Source: Fomitopsis serialis
Lineage: Eukaryota > Basidiomycota > Agaricomycetes > Polyporales > Fomitopsidaceae
Assembly: GCF_022376445.1 (NCBI RefSeq)
Contig: NW_025954992.1
Span: 62,001-126,000 of the forward strand
DNA length: 64,000 nt
Direction of reading: 5' to 3'
Shown in pieces: positions 37,309 to 48,800 of this stretch. Positions within the stretch are counted from its first letter, which is position 1. Each line of letters begins with the position of its first letter. The position numbers and the translations under genes are program-made. Under the pieces are notes generated by a model. It searched no databases, was not told the DNA's origin, and worked only from the letters and a program-made list of their open reading frames with translations.

Positions 37309-37539
37309 GACAAGCTGGGTGGTTGCAGCGAAAGTGAGTGACGTTCTCATCGAAGTAGTCACATCAGCTCATATCCTGGCAGGGGAAGGAAGGGATAAAG
37401 AAACTCGGCCAGGGTGTGATCGGGTCTACAGTGAGAGTCTTCCGGAAGGTGTGTGTTTCGTCGTGCATCGTCGGGCCAGTCGTTCATGCTGTGACGCAGT
37501 TGACGGGTCAGCCGCATCCACTCTTACTGTAGAACCCGA

Positions 37540-37620
37540 GATGGGGCCTGGTATTTTAAGGGTGGGCTATGGCCACTTTGGAGTGTACGTCGTGACTCGG
37601 AGCAAGGGACCACAAATGTG
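37540..37620 (+). repeat. Short decayed copy of the RsfS gene tail
   Basis: The sequence gggtgggctatggccactttggagtgtacgtcgtg.. resembles the exon junction of the intact RsfS gene (gggtgggctatg..cgcggtgcacgtcgtgagcaagg, minus strand near 59600). It sits between the two F-box genes of the left arm, and its counterpart lies at 57365-57440 in the right arm, so it predates the inverted duplication. Confidence 0.55.
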
Positions 37621-38184
37621 ATATGTCAACGGACAGCCCATATGGGTGTACTTGACGGCTTTGGGACTTCTAGCGGCAAATTGTGGCTAGAATGCGAAGT
37701 TAACGCCTGCCAGTTGCAGCTCGATATGTTGGCCGCCACATTGGCGTTCACCTCAACGCTCATGACCGTCCAGGACGTGGGCCTTTCGAGAAGAATCACG
37801 GGTGTCGTGTTCATAGGCCGAAATGAGCATAGCCATCCTGTATCGCACTGGCACTTACGGGACACGTACGTACGTGTCTTCCACGGTGAATCAGATAGAG
37901 GACATTCCGACCAGCATTTTCAGCGTTAGAACGTCTCGCGCTCTGGGTGCGGCCTCATGCATCAAACCACTGTACTTGATCTGGGAGTCAGCTGCTCTCC
38001 ACGGTAAGCACCGCGACAGTGCCTATCAGGCCCCAGGAACCTGCGTTGATGGCTGTGATTGCACGCATATGTAGCCCCGCCATATTGTGGATGCTCCCAG
38101 ACTCCCCGCCCACCAACGCCAGTGAGTCAATGCCCTTCGTTTTGCGCATACCGCTGACCTTGACTGATTGTAAGCAGCCATACG

Positions 38185-39620
38185 ATGCCTCGCGCCCTGC
38201 CCGCCGAGCTCACCGACTTCATCATCGGGTTTCATTGGGACGACCCGCTAACCCTGTGGAGCTGCGCGCTGACGTGCCGGACATGGCGGTCTGCGAGCGA
38301 ATACCATCTCAATGCTTACCATGCACTGGACATCAAAAGCGTCACGGATCTGACCCTGCTGTCGAAACGTTTCGCTCGGCCCGAAAGCAGGCGGTTCTAC
38401 CGTGATATCAGGGAGATGAACATCCTGGAGAGCCATGAAAGACCCTTTGTACACATCGTGCCGCTGTGCATCCCGGGATCATTCGTGCCGAGGCTGGACA
38501 CCCTAAGAATATGGTCCTTGAGACGGCAGGGGCTTTCAACTGGCAACCAGTGGCACCGCAGTTTTTTCAGCCTCCTTTCGGCGTACAAATCGGTGACGTA
38601 CTTGGCTTTGACCAGCAGTCAATTCCACAATGTGGAGGAGCTACGACGGATCATCAAAGTGCTTCCAGCACTTGAAGAGATCGAACTAACGGGTGTAGAC
38701 TTTCCTCATCCTCCCCCGAGCCTGGCTACTCGGCTAGAATTTGGTCGCCGTGAGTCGCAGGGGCGACGTCCACTTTTTCGCCTGACCCTTCGTCCTGGCC
38801 TATCTCCGCATCCCTATCACTCGGTTTCTAACTGTCTCCCTGCGTTCTCGTGCTGTGCGCAACTGTTCTCTGAGATCGGACAGCTCACGGTGGATGCGGA
38901 ACACGGAATCACAGCGTTATCCCAGGAAAACATGTATATGGCTCGTTTCCCTATCTTCCAACTCAGAGTTCTGCACACCATCCCGAGCGTGCCTCCTGAT
39001 GTCGCAGACCAGTGGTATCGCCGACTCCAATTGGATGTTGATGGGAAGGATGACTGGATACATCGTTGTCTTCTCCCAAAAGCCGTTTCTGATACCTCTG
39101 CAGGTAAGTGGTCATGCGTTGAGTGGAACTGAGTGCGAATTCATGCTTTGAGCTAGACGGCGCTGCGAATCGGCTAACACACAGCATGCACCTGGAAGAG
39201 GTTGAATACCAGATACACGTCGGGAGGGACTACAACGATCTCTCTTTGACAGTCCAGACCATCGTGGCCATGCTGTCTCGAGGCGTAGGCCAATACGTCA
39301 GCAAATTATGTGTCTCGGTATGGTTCCTGAAGGAAGACTTCCTGCCGTATCCAGACGACTCTAGGAGTGTCGTTCCGCATCCGCTCTCGCGCGAAGCAGC
39401 ACTCGTGCGCGGCGCACTGCCGCAGGTACGGAAAGTCAGTCTGGACATCCGAAATCTTCGCATCGGCCCGGGACAGAACGTGCCAACACCTGTTACCAGC
39501 GCAGCGGCTAGGATCATCCCGCCGTTGTTCCTGCATTGGGCTACCAGTGGCAGGCTTTCGGTTAGATATCCGACGTTCGACGGGCAAGAGGATAGTCAAC
39601 CACGCGAAAACACCGACTGA
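38185..39620 (+). CDS. F-box-like protein gene 2
   Basis: Two exons, about 460 residues. Exon 1 (38185-39103) starts MPRALPAELTDFIIGFHWDD, with LWSCALTCRTWRSASEYH completing an F-box-like motif; then LTLLSKRFARPESRRFYRD, RPFVHIVPLCIPGSFVPRLD, SAYKSVTYLALTSSQFHNV and ELRRIIKVLPALEEIELTG, resembling irregular leucine-rich repeats. The intron is 39104-39156 (gtaagt..gctag, phase 1), and exon 2 gives ADGAANRLTHSMHLEEVEYQ, LSLTVQTIVAMLSRGVGQY and AAARIIPPLFLHWATSGRLS, stop TGA 39618-39620. No frame breaks. Closest relative in the window is the gene at 55337-56748. An intron donor (ccagtgagtca) about 80 bp upstream of the ATG is conserved in that copy, so a 5' exon may exist. The target protein is unknown. 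Confidence 0.8.
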
Positions 39621-39774
39621 AAACCATTGCGTCACCACGCTCCCCGACAACTCCCCTACTCCAACGCTCTGCACTTATATGCCCTTTTCCCACCATTTGA
39701 CGACCATCAAACTCGCTCATAGCCTCACCAACACACGTCGGATCGACGCGGGCGAGTTCGCGGTGTACGTCGTG

Positions 39775-41424
39775 AGCAAGGAAGCACCGGGTCAGTCGGA
39801 GTGATCCGCAAGCTCGAGAGGGTGCACAGACAGGCATGCCTGATGATATCGGGAGCGATGAGATCGACGCCCACAGACTCATTGACCGCACATTTGAACC
39901 ATCTTCCCTTCCACCTTCTCGTTGATAAGATGATAATGCACGAAGCTACTAGGTTGTGCACCCTACCCACCTCTCATCCCCTCCACCGTCACGTCAAACA
40001 GGCCTCGCGATGGGTCAAGAAACATCGCAGCCCCCTACACGAAGTCCTAGGAGCATACGAGCTCGAACCCGAGGAGATAGAGACCATAGAAGCGGTACGG
40101 CTCCCCCGAGCTGGAGACCGCCTTTCAAGATCTCCATAGCGCCATCGAAGGAGGATGCCGCAGCCGAGGAAAAGGTCTGGGCGAGGAAGGATGGGTGGAG
40201 GATATATTCGGACGGCTCAGACATCGATGACGGAGTCGGAGCGGCGGCCGTCCTGGTCATGCCGGAAGGCGAACCCAGAGTCCTTCGATACCACTTAGGA
40301 CCCTCGACGAAACACACGGTATACGAGGGCGAAATCGTGGGACTTAACCTTGGAGTCGAGCTGCTCCACCGGGAACTATCGTGCGCGAAAGCGTCAGCAG
40401 CGGCGGACAACCTCGCGTGCCTCCACGCGTCGAAGAATCGGAAGCCACATCCCGCACACTACATGATTGACCACCTCCTACGGGCGATTGGACGTCTTGA
40501 GAAACGCCACCCGAACGTAGACCTCACCCTAAGATGGGTGCCAGGCCACAAAGGAATCGAGGGGAACGAGCTGGCGGACGTAGAGGCGAAGAAGGCGGCG
40601 AGAGGAGACAGCAGCCCGGTCGAGGACCTCCCGGGCTGGCTGAAGGGGACACTCCCAGCGAGTCTCTCCAGGGTTAGGCAGACCCAGAACGAGAGACTGG
40701 CGCGGATGGCGAAGGAGGAATGGAAGGCGTCCCCGCGGGCTGCACGGATGGATCGAATCGACCCGGATATGCCGTCGAAGACTTATGGGAAGGTGGCGGA
40801 GAGGCTACCCCGGAGGCAGGCGAGTATTTTGATCCAATTGCGTACCGAACACGTCCCGCTGCAGAAGTTTCTATTTAGGATCCAGAAGGAGGACACTCCC
40901 ACATGCCCGTCTTGCAGGACCACACGCGAGACTGTGTACCACTACCTTATGGAGTGTCCCGCCTTCAATGAACAGCGAGACCAACTTGCACGCGACGCGG
41001 GCCCAGCCGCCCGCTCGATGAAAGATCTCCTCAACTCAGCGAGCACCATGAGACCCCTCTTCCGATACATACACGACACCGGCCGCGAAGCGGCCGCCTA
41101 CGGAGACCTAGAGTTGAAAGATGCGAAGGCGAGAGACCGCGCCCAGGGGGCGTTGACGATGAACAGCGGCCGACACGCAAAGAACCGAGATCCCCCATAT
41201 CCACAACCCTTTCAGATCGACGCATTCCCATTTCAGCTCTCTCACTACACTACAGAACACTCTAGTACTATACCTGCCCTACGCTCCGGCGAACGGCGAT
41301 GCTCAGCGACCACGGACCATACGATACACACAACGAGAGTAGCATACGTCATGTCCGAGTCTACATAGGGCTTCGCCCTCAGTGACACTAAATGGAATAA
41401 ACAAACAAACAAGCAAGGAAGCAC
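39775..41424 (+). mobile_element. 5'-truncated LINE (Tad-like) with 13 bp target duplication
   Basis: Element body 39788-41411. It is bounded by exact copies of agcaaggaagcac at 39775-39787 and 41412-41424. The unoccupied target sequence is preserved in the paralogous RsfS gene (minus strand near 59575), which confirms both ends independently. Content: C-terminal remnant of the reverse transcriptase, RNase H, a zinc-knuckle-like motif, a short 3' region with the hairpin gggcttcgccc followed by ctcagtgac, and an ACAA-repeat tail (ataaacaaacaaacaa). The 3' end is shared with the element at 5595-6091. The 5' half of the element, including the catalytic YxDD region of the RT, is missing, so it cannot move alone. 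Confidence 0.92.
39801..41368 (+). pseudogene. LINE ORF2 remnant: RT thumb region and RNase H
   Basis: The first part (39801-40139) reads KLERVHRQACLMISGAMRST and HLNHLPFHLLVDKMIMHEA, the region after the RT palm in Tad-like elements. The frame shifts at a run of five C (40103-40107); one more C would join it to PSWRPPFKISIAPSKEDA in the next frame. That frame carries an RNase H with its acidic set visible: IYSDGSDIDDG (Asp), HTVYEGEIVGLNLGVEL (Glu), ASAAADNLACLHASKN (Asp) and RWVPGHKGIEGNELADVE (His and Asp). A CPSC..H..C motif (TCPSCRTTRETVYHYLMEC) follows, then FRYIHDTGREAAAYGDLEL. Stop at 41366-41368. RNase H appears intact in sequence; the protein as a whole is not. Confidence 0.88.
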
Positions 41425-41730
41425 GACAGCATTTCTTCCCAGACAGCAACTTGAAGCGCGAGTGGTCACGGTGCACTCTTGCGTCTATATTGGACAGCTG
41501 TATTCGTCGGCCCGGCGGAGTGCTATGCCATCTCTGTTGTCGGTGTCGCGAAGTGGGCTTGAAGTTGCAGAGGGCGAGAGAGGGTCGTGGTGACTGTCCC
41601 CTACGTATCAACGAGAGGCTTTCCACGCTGCGAGAGGGCATAATTAAACGAAATTCGCTGGTGCGCCAGACGTCAAGCTTCAACTTGGAGAGCGTCCTCG
41701 TACAAGAATCGGGAGCGCGCGGAGGTTGAA

Positions 41731-42074
41731 GGATTTGTCCACTCTGCCCAAGAATCCGGAGACAAGCCCTCAAGGCCTCGTCGTCAACGTTGAAACGTTG
41801 AAGAAAACAGCATGGGCTGCGGTATGAAATGGGCGGTGTGTCCATCGCTGCAAGCCCCTAAAGATACGTGTATGGACTGAAACGTCCATCTGCGTCGTAC
41901 ATACACTTGTTACATCTTAAATTAACGTTCCGTAGATAGAGGAAGAGGTGTGAGACAATTCGGATCCATGATACAGTGTTCGATGTCCTCCAGGATTACA
42001 CACAAGTATCAAAATGCAGCAAGTCTACGTAAACGATTCTTCCGGTATATGCCATACTTAGATGTTGGTCGCAT
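41731..42074. other. Spacer right of RsfS-tail fragment
   Basis: 340 bp, AT-richer than the flanks, no supported gene; includes the 3' end of the GIY-YIG gene. Confidence 0.4.
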
Positions 42075-43682
42075 TTACTCCAACTCGTCCCTCTTAGCGT
42101 GAATTAACAAGAAGTTCGCCCACCGGTTGATGATAGGAATGATGACTCTCTCCAGTTCCTTGCCTACGAGAGGCCCCGACGTCGCACGAAGGAAAGGAAA
42201 CAACTCCCTGTGGACCGTACGGCCTTTCCCTACAGTAAGCCTAGCGATACGATACGAGAGGTGTCTGGTACAACTCACAATCTTCGCATTGAACTTCAGG
42301 TGGCGGCTTCCTATCACGTACCGCTTGGTCAAGGTCCTCCCACTTGAACGCAGACGTATCATCTCGGAATTGTGGATGCAGATATTGCCCATACAACGAG
42401 AGGTCTGCGAGCTCACACAAGACCAGCGCCTCCAAGCGGTGGCAACAGATACCCGGTGGCCCCGGGTTCAAGCTGGCAGCCATCAAACTTGTTGCGCCTT
42501 CCGGCCGTGGATGCAGGTACACGTAGTGCCACTCGTAAGAGGAGCACTTGACTGACCACTCGCCGTGGCGACGCTTCGGATTGACAGTGCGTCCCGCTTT
42601 GAACAACAGCACGCCTGGATGTGATTTGTGCTTGTCTATCGGAAGAACGGTCAGCAACCCGAAGTCGGTCCAGTTGTAGGACCAAACATACGTTCAAGCT
42701 GGTTTACGTAGATATATCCCAGACCATCCGCCTTGCTGATTCTTGTCTCCATATGATGTCGCAAGTTCGCCCGTGCCATGGGGCTCAGGTACTCTGGAAT
42801 GAAAGCTGAGGCATCGGTTAACTCAGAAGATTTCGCAGGGGTCAAAACTGCGGCACTTTTGTAGGGAACGAGGGTTCCATCTTGCGCCCGAAACTTCTCA
42901 AGCTTGTTCACCTCTGGCAAGTGCTGGAAGCAATACCACAACGGATTGCCAAGGCGAGGCGATCTTTTTGTCCGACGCGTACATCGTTCGCCAGGTTTCG
43001 ACTTCGTGAACCCGCTGCATATTACGTTTTCCGGGAGATCTGACGAAGACGATGTCGTCGCCGCGGGTGAAGACAACGAGCGCCCTGGAGGGTGCGAGAT
43101 GGAGGGCTGCACAGTCAGGGATGGCCGTTGCGACTTCGATGATTTCGGAGGAGCTGAGAGGGATGGCTCGTCATTGGCGTCGAGGAGAAGTGGGAGAACG
43201 GCAACTGAACGTGACCCTTCAGCTTGGGTGCGCGGGGATGCCACAGGATCAGAGCGCGGCCGCGGAGACGCGTCCAATGGGGGCCGCTGCAGACCCGCAC
43301 CGCGTCTCGAGGGTCCGGGCACACCGAAGTCAGGAGGGGACAACGCCATCTCCATGGTCCTGGACATCCCCTGTTCTTTTGCAGGCGGCGTGACCACCAT
43401 AGCCGGTATCCTGGGTGGTATAGGCGGTGGACCAGGGTGTGGTGTGGGGAAGGGTGGGGGAACTGGTCGCCCGGGACTACCGTACGGCGCATTGCCACCA
43501 ACGGCGGGGTGGAAGCCACCAACGAAGTCGTCATCTTGTGCTGTTGGCGGCCGTGACTGCGACCTGATACTCATCAAGCCCAGCTTCCTGGCGATTTCAT
43601 CTGGGCTCTCCACAGAGGGCCGTGTGCTGGGCGGGGCATCGGACTTGCGTCGCATGTGGAAGAGAGACGGGAGTGAAGGCAT
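42075..43682 (-). CDS. MUG113-type GIY-YIG/T5orf172 domain protein
   Basis: The family is named for a fission yeast gene raised in meiosis; its nuclease activity is not proven. Start chosen at ATG 43682 (MPSLPSLFHMRRKSDAPP). A long Pro/Ser-rich N-terminus ends at a Cys/His cluster, ENVICSGFTKSKPGERCTR and GNPLWYCFQHLP, then ISKADGLGYIYVNQLE. After an intron (gtatgt..gatag, about 42694-42633) the nuclease-like domain continues: HPGVLLFKAGRTVNPKRRHG, EWSVKCSSYEWHYVYLHP, CCHRLEALVLCELADLSLYG. This is the GYIY..(K)xGRT..RR pattern of GIY-YIG folds. The last exons read KGRTVHRELFPFLRATSG and ANFLLIHAKRDELE, stop TAA 42077-42075. In the core, GYIYV replaces the GIY and KAGR the YIG region. It resembles MUG113 rather than homing endonucleases. 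Confidence 0.83.
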
Positions 43683-44544
43683 CCCGGCTTGCTGCAGCCC
43701 TTGCTCTTGAAGGGGCGTACGGTTGGGCTGGTGTATTGTCGCGACGGAGACATGCGAGCGTCGTCCTTTGTAGTCCAAATTGAGACGAAGAGCCGCCGGG
43801 TGTGGCAGTCCACGCCTCACCGCCACTGCACTCCGCCAGTACGGGACCCGTACTGCCTGATGAGTGCAATATGACTGGGAAACCGACGCGGTGCGGTGGG
43901 CACGAGTGATCGGAGATAGAGCTGCAGAGACAATGTCGAGTCAAACGCCCCGGAGCAGTTGGCAGACGGAACACTCACAGACGCGCACCCCACGCGACCC
44001 GGTCGTCACAATCACGTGGGGCGCGACGCGACGCGTTGTGGCAGCCGCAAGTCAGCGCTTCAGCTTCCGGGGAGAAGGAGGACTCTGTGGGTGTCTTCAA
44101 ACTTCTTTAGCTGCTACGGTGAAGGAGTGGTAGATTCTCCAGGGCGAGTAGGAGGGCTGCTTATATATCGACATCTATCCATATTTTTGACCTGCTGAGT
44201 CCCGATGCCGCGAAGACAAAACGAATCATTCGCCTAATCGCCAGTGTAAGAAGCATTTGTGGTTGTCAAAGCATACCGGTGCTAAATTACCGTCGTACGT
44301 GGCATATTGTCCGCCCCTCTTAGAGTCGAGGTCTCAAGGAAATGTTGATGAGCGTCTAAGGTTAGATGTTCACGTGCGCGACTGCCACTTGAGTCGGTTC
44401 CTCGGCGCGACATCTTCAGCTGCAGGTCCTTTGCTCTTGAGACCTACGTTGTATCACTATACCCTGTCGACTTCGAATTCTACACATAGGGTTCGCCTAT
44501 TAGTGATCTGGTCCACTGAATAAGACGACTTCCACGAAACAGTC
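43683..44544. promoter_or_regulatory. Divergent region between GIY-YIG and PDCD5 genes
   Basis: 860 bp between opposite starts. Contains CACGTG at 44013-44018 next to a CG-rich stretch, and tatatatc at about 44161. No gene supported; an open frame at 44257-44523 looks fortuitous. Confidence 0.4.
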
Positions 44545-45122
44545 ATGGCAGACCCTGAGCTTGCCGCAATTCGTGCGGCTAGGATGAGCCAACTCCAGCA
44601 GAACACTGGAGGAGGAGGCGAAGGTGGAGAAGATGAGGGCAAGCGGGCAGCGGAGGAACAGATGCGCAGAGATTTGCTGGCTACTGTGCTGGATAACTCT
44701 GCGAGAGAACGACGTATGCATCGTTGTCTGATTCCCTGTGCATTGAATGCTGATGATATGCAAATGCGCCGCTTGCTCTTTCAGTGGCCCGCATTGCTCT
44801 CGTCAGCCCTCAGCGATCACAGCAAATCGAGGCTATCCTCCTGCGCATGGCTCAAACGGGCCAGTTGCGAGGGAGGGTAACAGAGGGCCAGCTCATAGAT
44901 CTGCTGGAGCAGGTTCGCCCTTCGGTTTGACTGGCTCATGGTTGACAACGCACTGAACGAACGCTTGACAGGCAGACGAGGCACAATCCAAGATGGCCAC
45001 AAAGACGAGTACTATAGTGGTGCGTTTATGGTTAATATTTGCCACACACCACCCTGACACTTTCATTGGGCCAGTTCCAACGTCGGAAGGGGGGATTCGA
45101 CGACGATGACTTCGACCTATGA
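44545..45122 (+). CDS. PDCD5/TFAR19-family protein
   Basis: A small helical, nucleic-acid-associated protein conserved from archaea to human; in eukaryotes it has been linked to chaperonin-assisted folding and apoptosis. Start MADPELAAIRAARMSQLQQ is the family N-terminus. After a Gly/Glu-rich linker, EEQMRRDLLATVLDNSARER splices (gtatgc..tttcag) into VARIALVSPQRSQQIEAILL, RMAQTGQLRGRVTEGQLIDL and LEQADEAQSKMATKTSTIV. The last exon is FQRRKGGFDDDDFDL, stop TGA 45120-45122. Four exons, three introns, every junction keeps the frame. About 127 residues, normal length for the family. Confidence 0.95.
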
Positions 45123-45830
45123 CATGTATTGTTAGCTTGTTGCACCATGCTCTCCTGACTATGGACTTGCTATCTTGGCTTGTGATGTCCCTTGGAACCT
45201 ACCCGGGCTGCTAACGGCGAAACACAGAACCAATCGCTTGGGGAACATGCAATCGGTGTGATGTGCTACGACGCCGACATAAGGCCTGAGCGTGTCCGTC
45301 TCTGGCATCACGCGGGACCTCAGGCCTCAGGCCTCAATATTCAATATCAATGCCGGCGCCGGCGAACGACGAGACAAACACGTAGCCCGTCTCGTGGGCA
45401 ATGGTGTGGGAGATCCAGAGGCTGTCTTGCCTTATCCTATGCGCCATGCTGAAGTGCCGACCCAATGGATGTCTGTGCATTTAATCTTGGTGACAATGTC
45501 GTCAATTCTCGTTGCTGGCATATTCCATCGCTGGAGCGGATGTCAAGGTGTCCAGTAGACTGTTTCGATTTCGCAATGATCCATAGCAGCCAGCGATGTA
45601 AATCCAGAGCAGGTCTTGATCGGTATGCATGTCTCGTCCCCAAGCAATCCCCAAAGAGGCCGTGCTGATCATCATCAAGCGCTCAAGTGTCCGTTGTTTG
45701 TCGATGTTGTCCTTGTGCCACAATGAAAAGCGCGTGGGCGCCTCGATGTTGCACTCCCCAACCTCCGCCTCTCGTCTTCCCTTGTATTGTGCTTGAGCAT
45801 CTCCCGTTTCGCGCATAACATCTGTCTGGA
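45123..45830. other. Spacer between PDCD5 and NOT4 genes
   Basis: 700 bp holding the NOT4 promoter. Contains a short direct repeat (caggcctcaggcctcaat, near 45321). Open frames on both strands have no recognisable motif. Confidence 0.45.
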
Positions 45831-48800
45831 ATGTCTACACGAATGCACCCGCACTCCCCTCTTCCCGCGCCCGCTCTACACGCGAGCAATCCGTCCACGC
45901 AGTCCAAGTCGCATGTGCTCGCTGGAGTACAAGACGCGTACTGGAGCGATGATGAAGCGGTGCGCATCTCGAGGTACTGCCAGCAACAAGAAACTGACTT
46001 CAAATGTACCTCCATAGGAGGACGCAGAATGCCCACTTTGCTTGGAGGAGATGGACATTTCAGATCTCAACTTCAAGCCTTGTCCGTGCGGTTACCAGGT
46101 ATGACTATATGCCCTCTTCATTCATGCAACTACTGAGTACATGGTATGGTCGTGACTAGATCTGTCGGTTCTGCTGGCACCATATCAAGGAGAACCTCAA
46201 CCGGCGCTGTCCCGCTTGCCGGAGAGAGTATACCGACGAGACTGTCCAGTTCAAGCCCATCAACAAAGAGGAGTGAGTGCCCTTGTGTTACGCGCGTGCA
46301 AGTCTCACCGTCCCTTCACATTGTCTTAGTCACAAGCGCTTGACGCAACAGAAGAAACAGAGGGAGCGCGAAAGGAAGGAACTGGATGCCTTGGGCAGGC
46401 GACACCTTGCCAACGTGCGCGTCGTACAGCGCAACGTAGTGTATGTGGTCGGGATGGGTCCTCGATTCGCGAAAGAGGAGGTGCGTGCCATCCCCTCGGT
46501 CCTTGTTGTCATTGCTGAGCCATAGTTTGTAGCTGATTCCTACGCTACGCTCGAGCGAGTACTTTGGGCAATACGGTAAGATCTCCAAGATCGTCATTGT
46601 CAAGCGTACTCCTCCCGGTGGCCGGGCTCCGGTCGTTGGGCTGTACATCACCTATCATCGTCGCGAAGATGCAGCCAGGGCAATTGCCGCAGTCGACGGC
46701 GCGCCTTCGCCTGGAGGTGGCAGCGAGATCATGCGAGCGAGCCACGGTACGACGAAGTACTGTATGGCGTTCTTGCGCGGCGTTTCGTGTACCGAACATG
46801 GCTGCATGAACTTGCATGAATGGGGAGACGAGAAGGATTGCTTCACCAAGGAAGACCTTACGACTCTGTTTGTTGCACTTTCCATCCGTGTTGTTCGCAT
46901 TGACTCATCTCCGTTCGTAGGAAACACACCATGAAGGACACAGAGAACAGACCAAGATCAACTATCATCACAAGGAAAGGCGACGAGGCGGACGGTTGGT
47001 ATTTACGTGTGCCTAGCGTTCAGTGTACTGATATTCTGTTCCCACAGGGTTACCTCGTGCAGCCGCTTGGGGCAAACAGGGGGCAGCTACAACAGCATTG
47101 CACAACACCAACGTTGTTACGACTATTCAGACGTCCACGCGGCAGACGAGGCGTGGTGGAACAGGTGCGAGACAACAACGCGCGGGTGCAACAGTAACCA
47201 GTGCAGCGGAGACGCGCATGACAGGGAGGGAACGCAAAGGTGCCAACGCAGCTAAGGCGTCCTCTCAGGCCTCTTCTTCGCGTCCCGCAACCCCCGCGAG
47301 CACTGGCCATTCTGCGAGGCCTGTTACACCTAGCATGACCAAAGCGTCGAGGCCGAAAGAAGTTGCACCTCCACTCCCTCCACCACCTCGCTCGCCTACG
47401 TCGTCTACCCTCGAGTCTGAGAGTGGGTCAGCAGGCCAAGATGTTCTACCCGCGGAGTCGCCCGTCCAAGCAGCATCCACAGAAGTACCACCTGCGCCTC
47501 CCGGTCTGCCGGCGGTTCCTCCCGGCCTCACTGCACCCCCTGGTCTACCGCCGCCATCTCGCACCGCATCTACGATGTCATCACCACTCTCAATCACCGT
47601 ACAACCATCGCAGTCTTCGTACCAAATGTCTACTCAGGCACAAGCACTCATGGAGGACCTTCGTGCCCGACGTGAGATGCCTGCACCAACCGTCATGGAG
47701 AAGAGCCCCTTCCCCGATTTCGACCGAATGCTGCAGACGCTCAGCGGAGACGATGGTGGTTTTGGCGGTTTCAGCTTCAACTTGGATCCCGCGCTCGCAG
47801 CAGAAGGGGCTGACGAGGCTCTTGTGCTACCAGAACTGGATGCCACGCCGAACACGCCATTCACCGGTACGTTCTTGGACGCATTCCCGGGGCTGAGACA
47901 AAACGTGGTCTCGGGCCCGCTGACGGGACCACCTGGATTGTCACACCCGGCTCGCCCTGCGTACGAGCCTATGAGCCACCGTCAGCCGATACTGGACCGG
48001 CAACCTTCTGGGAGCTCCGGGTACACGGGATCATTCAATCCGTTTGGTACGGACACCAGTGATGATCTGTCGTCGAGGCGGTATTCGCCGCTGGATGAAG
48101 AGCGACAGGTATCGCGCTTCACCTTCGCTCGTGGCCGGCAAGGATCAACATCTTCTTCCCTTCATGCGTCATCGCCCCTCAACCACACCGATAACTTCGC
48201 GAATGTGCCGTACTACAACTCCTCGGATATGGTCTCGCCGGCTCGTCGTGAGACCCCGCAGTGGTACCAGAACCGACACCAGCCTCAGGAGTTCATCCAT
48301 GGACCGCACTCTGCGATGGGCTCCCCCTTGGCCCATCAAGCGCAGGCCCAGCCCCAATATGCGGCACATCAGCAGCAGCAGCCTGGCCGGTTCCAGCCGT
48401 TTGACAATGGCGTCAGCGAGGCGCAACTGCGCGAACTGATCAACTCCAGCCGCGAACGCGAACGGGCTACTCAGTATCGCAACGGACCGCCCGGTAGGAT
48501 GCTTCTGCTTGTGTAATCTGTTGACTATGTGTTGACTTTGATCATATGTACCCCCATCGGACCATTGTACTCTATGGCTCTTTCGACATCATTATGATAC
48601 CCAGATCCTTCGTCATACAAGCCTATACCAAATCAACCGTTCAATGATCCTGCAATAATGTCTGCAAGGCTCTCATCTCCGGCGATCACGCAACCTACAC
48701 ACGACAACGTCTTCCCGAACTCGCCGTCGGTGGAGAGCTTCTCCTCTCACCGTATGGGCTTCGGACCTCCTCCGGGGTTGTCCTTCCAAGATGGCTCGCT

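Larger units (their letters stand above)
35750..39620 (+). repeat. Left arm of inverted segmental duplication (F-box pair)
   Basis: This arm aligns, in opposite orientation, with 55337-59140. The match covers the 5' flank of the first F-box gene (for example ctgcatcgcccccg and cgcgtagtatgccgctgac are shared), both genes, and the roughly 870 bp between them, where long shared words occur outside coding sequence (gtcacatcagctcatatcc, gcagctcgatatgt, gttcacctcaacgctcatg). Gene order and spacing are the same. The copies are clearly diverged at the protein level, so the event is not recent. Confidence 0.85.
39741..41690 (+). pseudogene. Partial duplicate of the RsfS gene 3' end, split by a LINE
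   Basis: 39741-39787 reads IDAGEFAVYVVSKEA and, after the LINE (39788-41411) is left out, the frame continues as RQHFFPDSNLKREWSR from 41412. The intact RsfS gene (59524-60310) has IDAGEFAVHVVSKEAREKFF and ends REWSR. Homology extends into the 3' flank (shared CCRCREVGLKL-type reading and ctgtcccctacgta) to about 41690. No upstream RsfS exons are present, so it is a tail fragment, not a gene. It lies directly after the left F-box pair. Confidence 0.8.

Noticed and set aside
45502..45816. Minus-strand open frame of 104 codons between PDCD5 and NOT4
   Set aside because: No recognisable motif, no splice context, and it overlaps the NOT4 promoter region.
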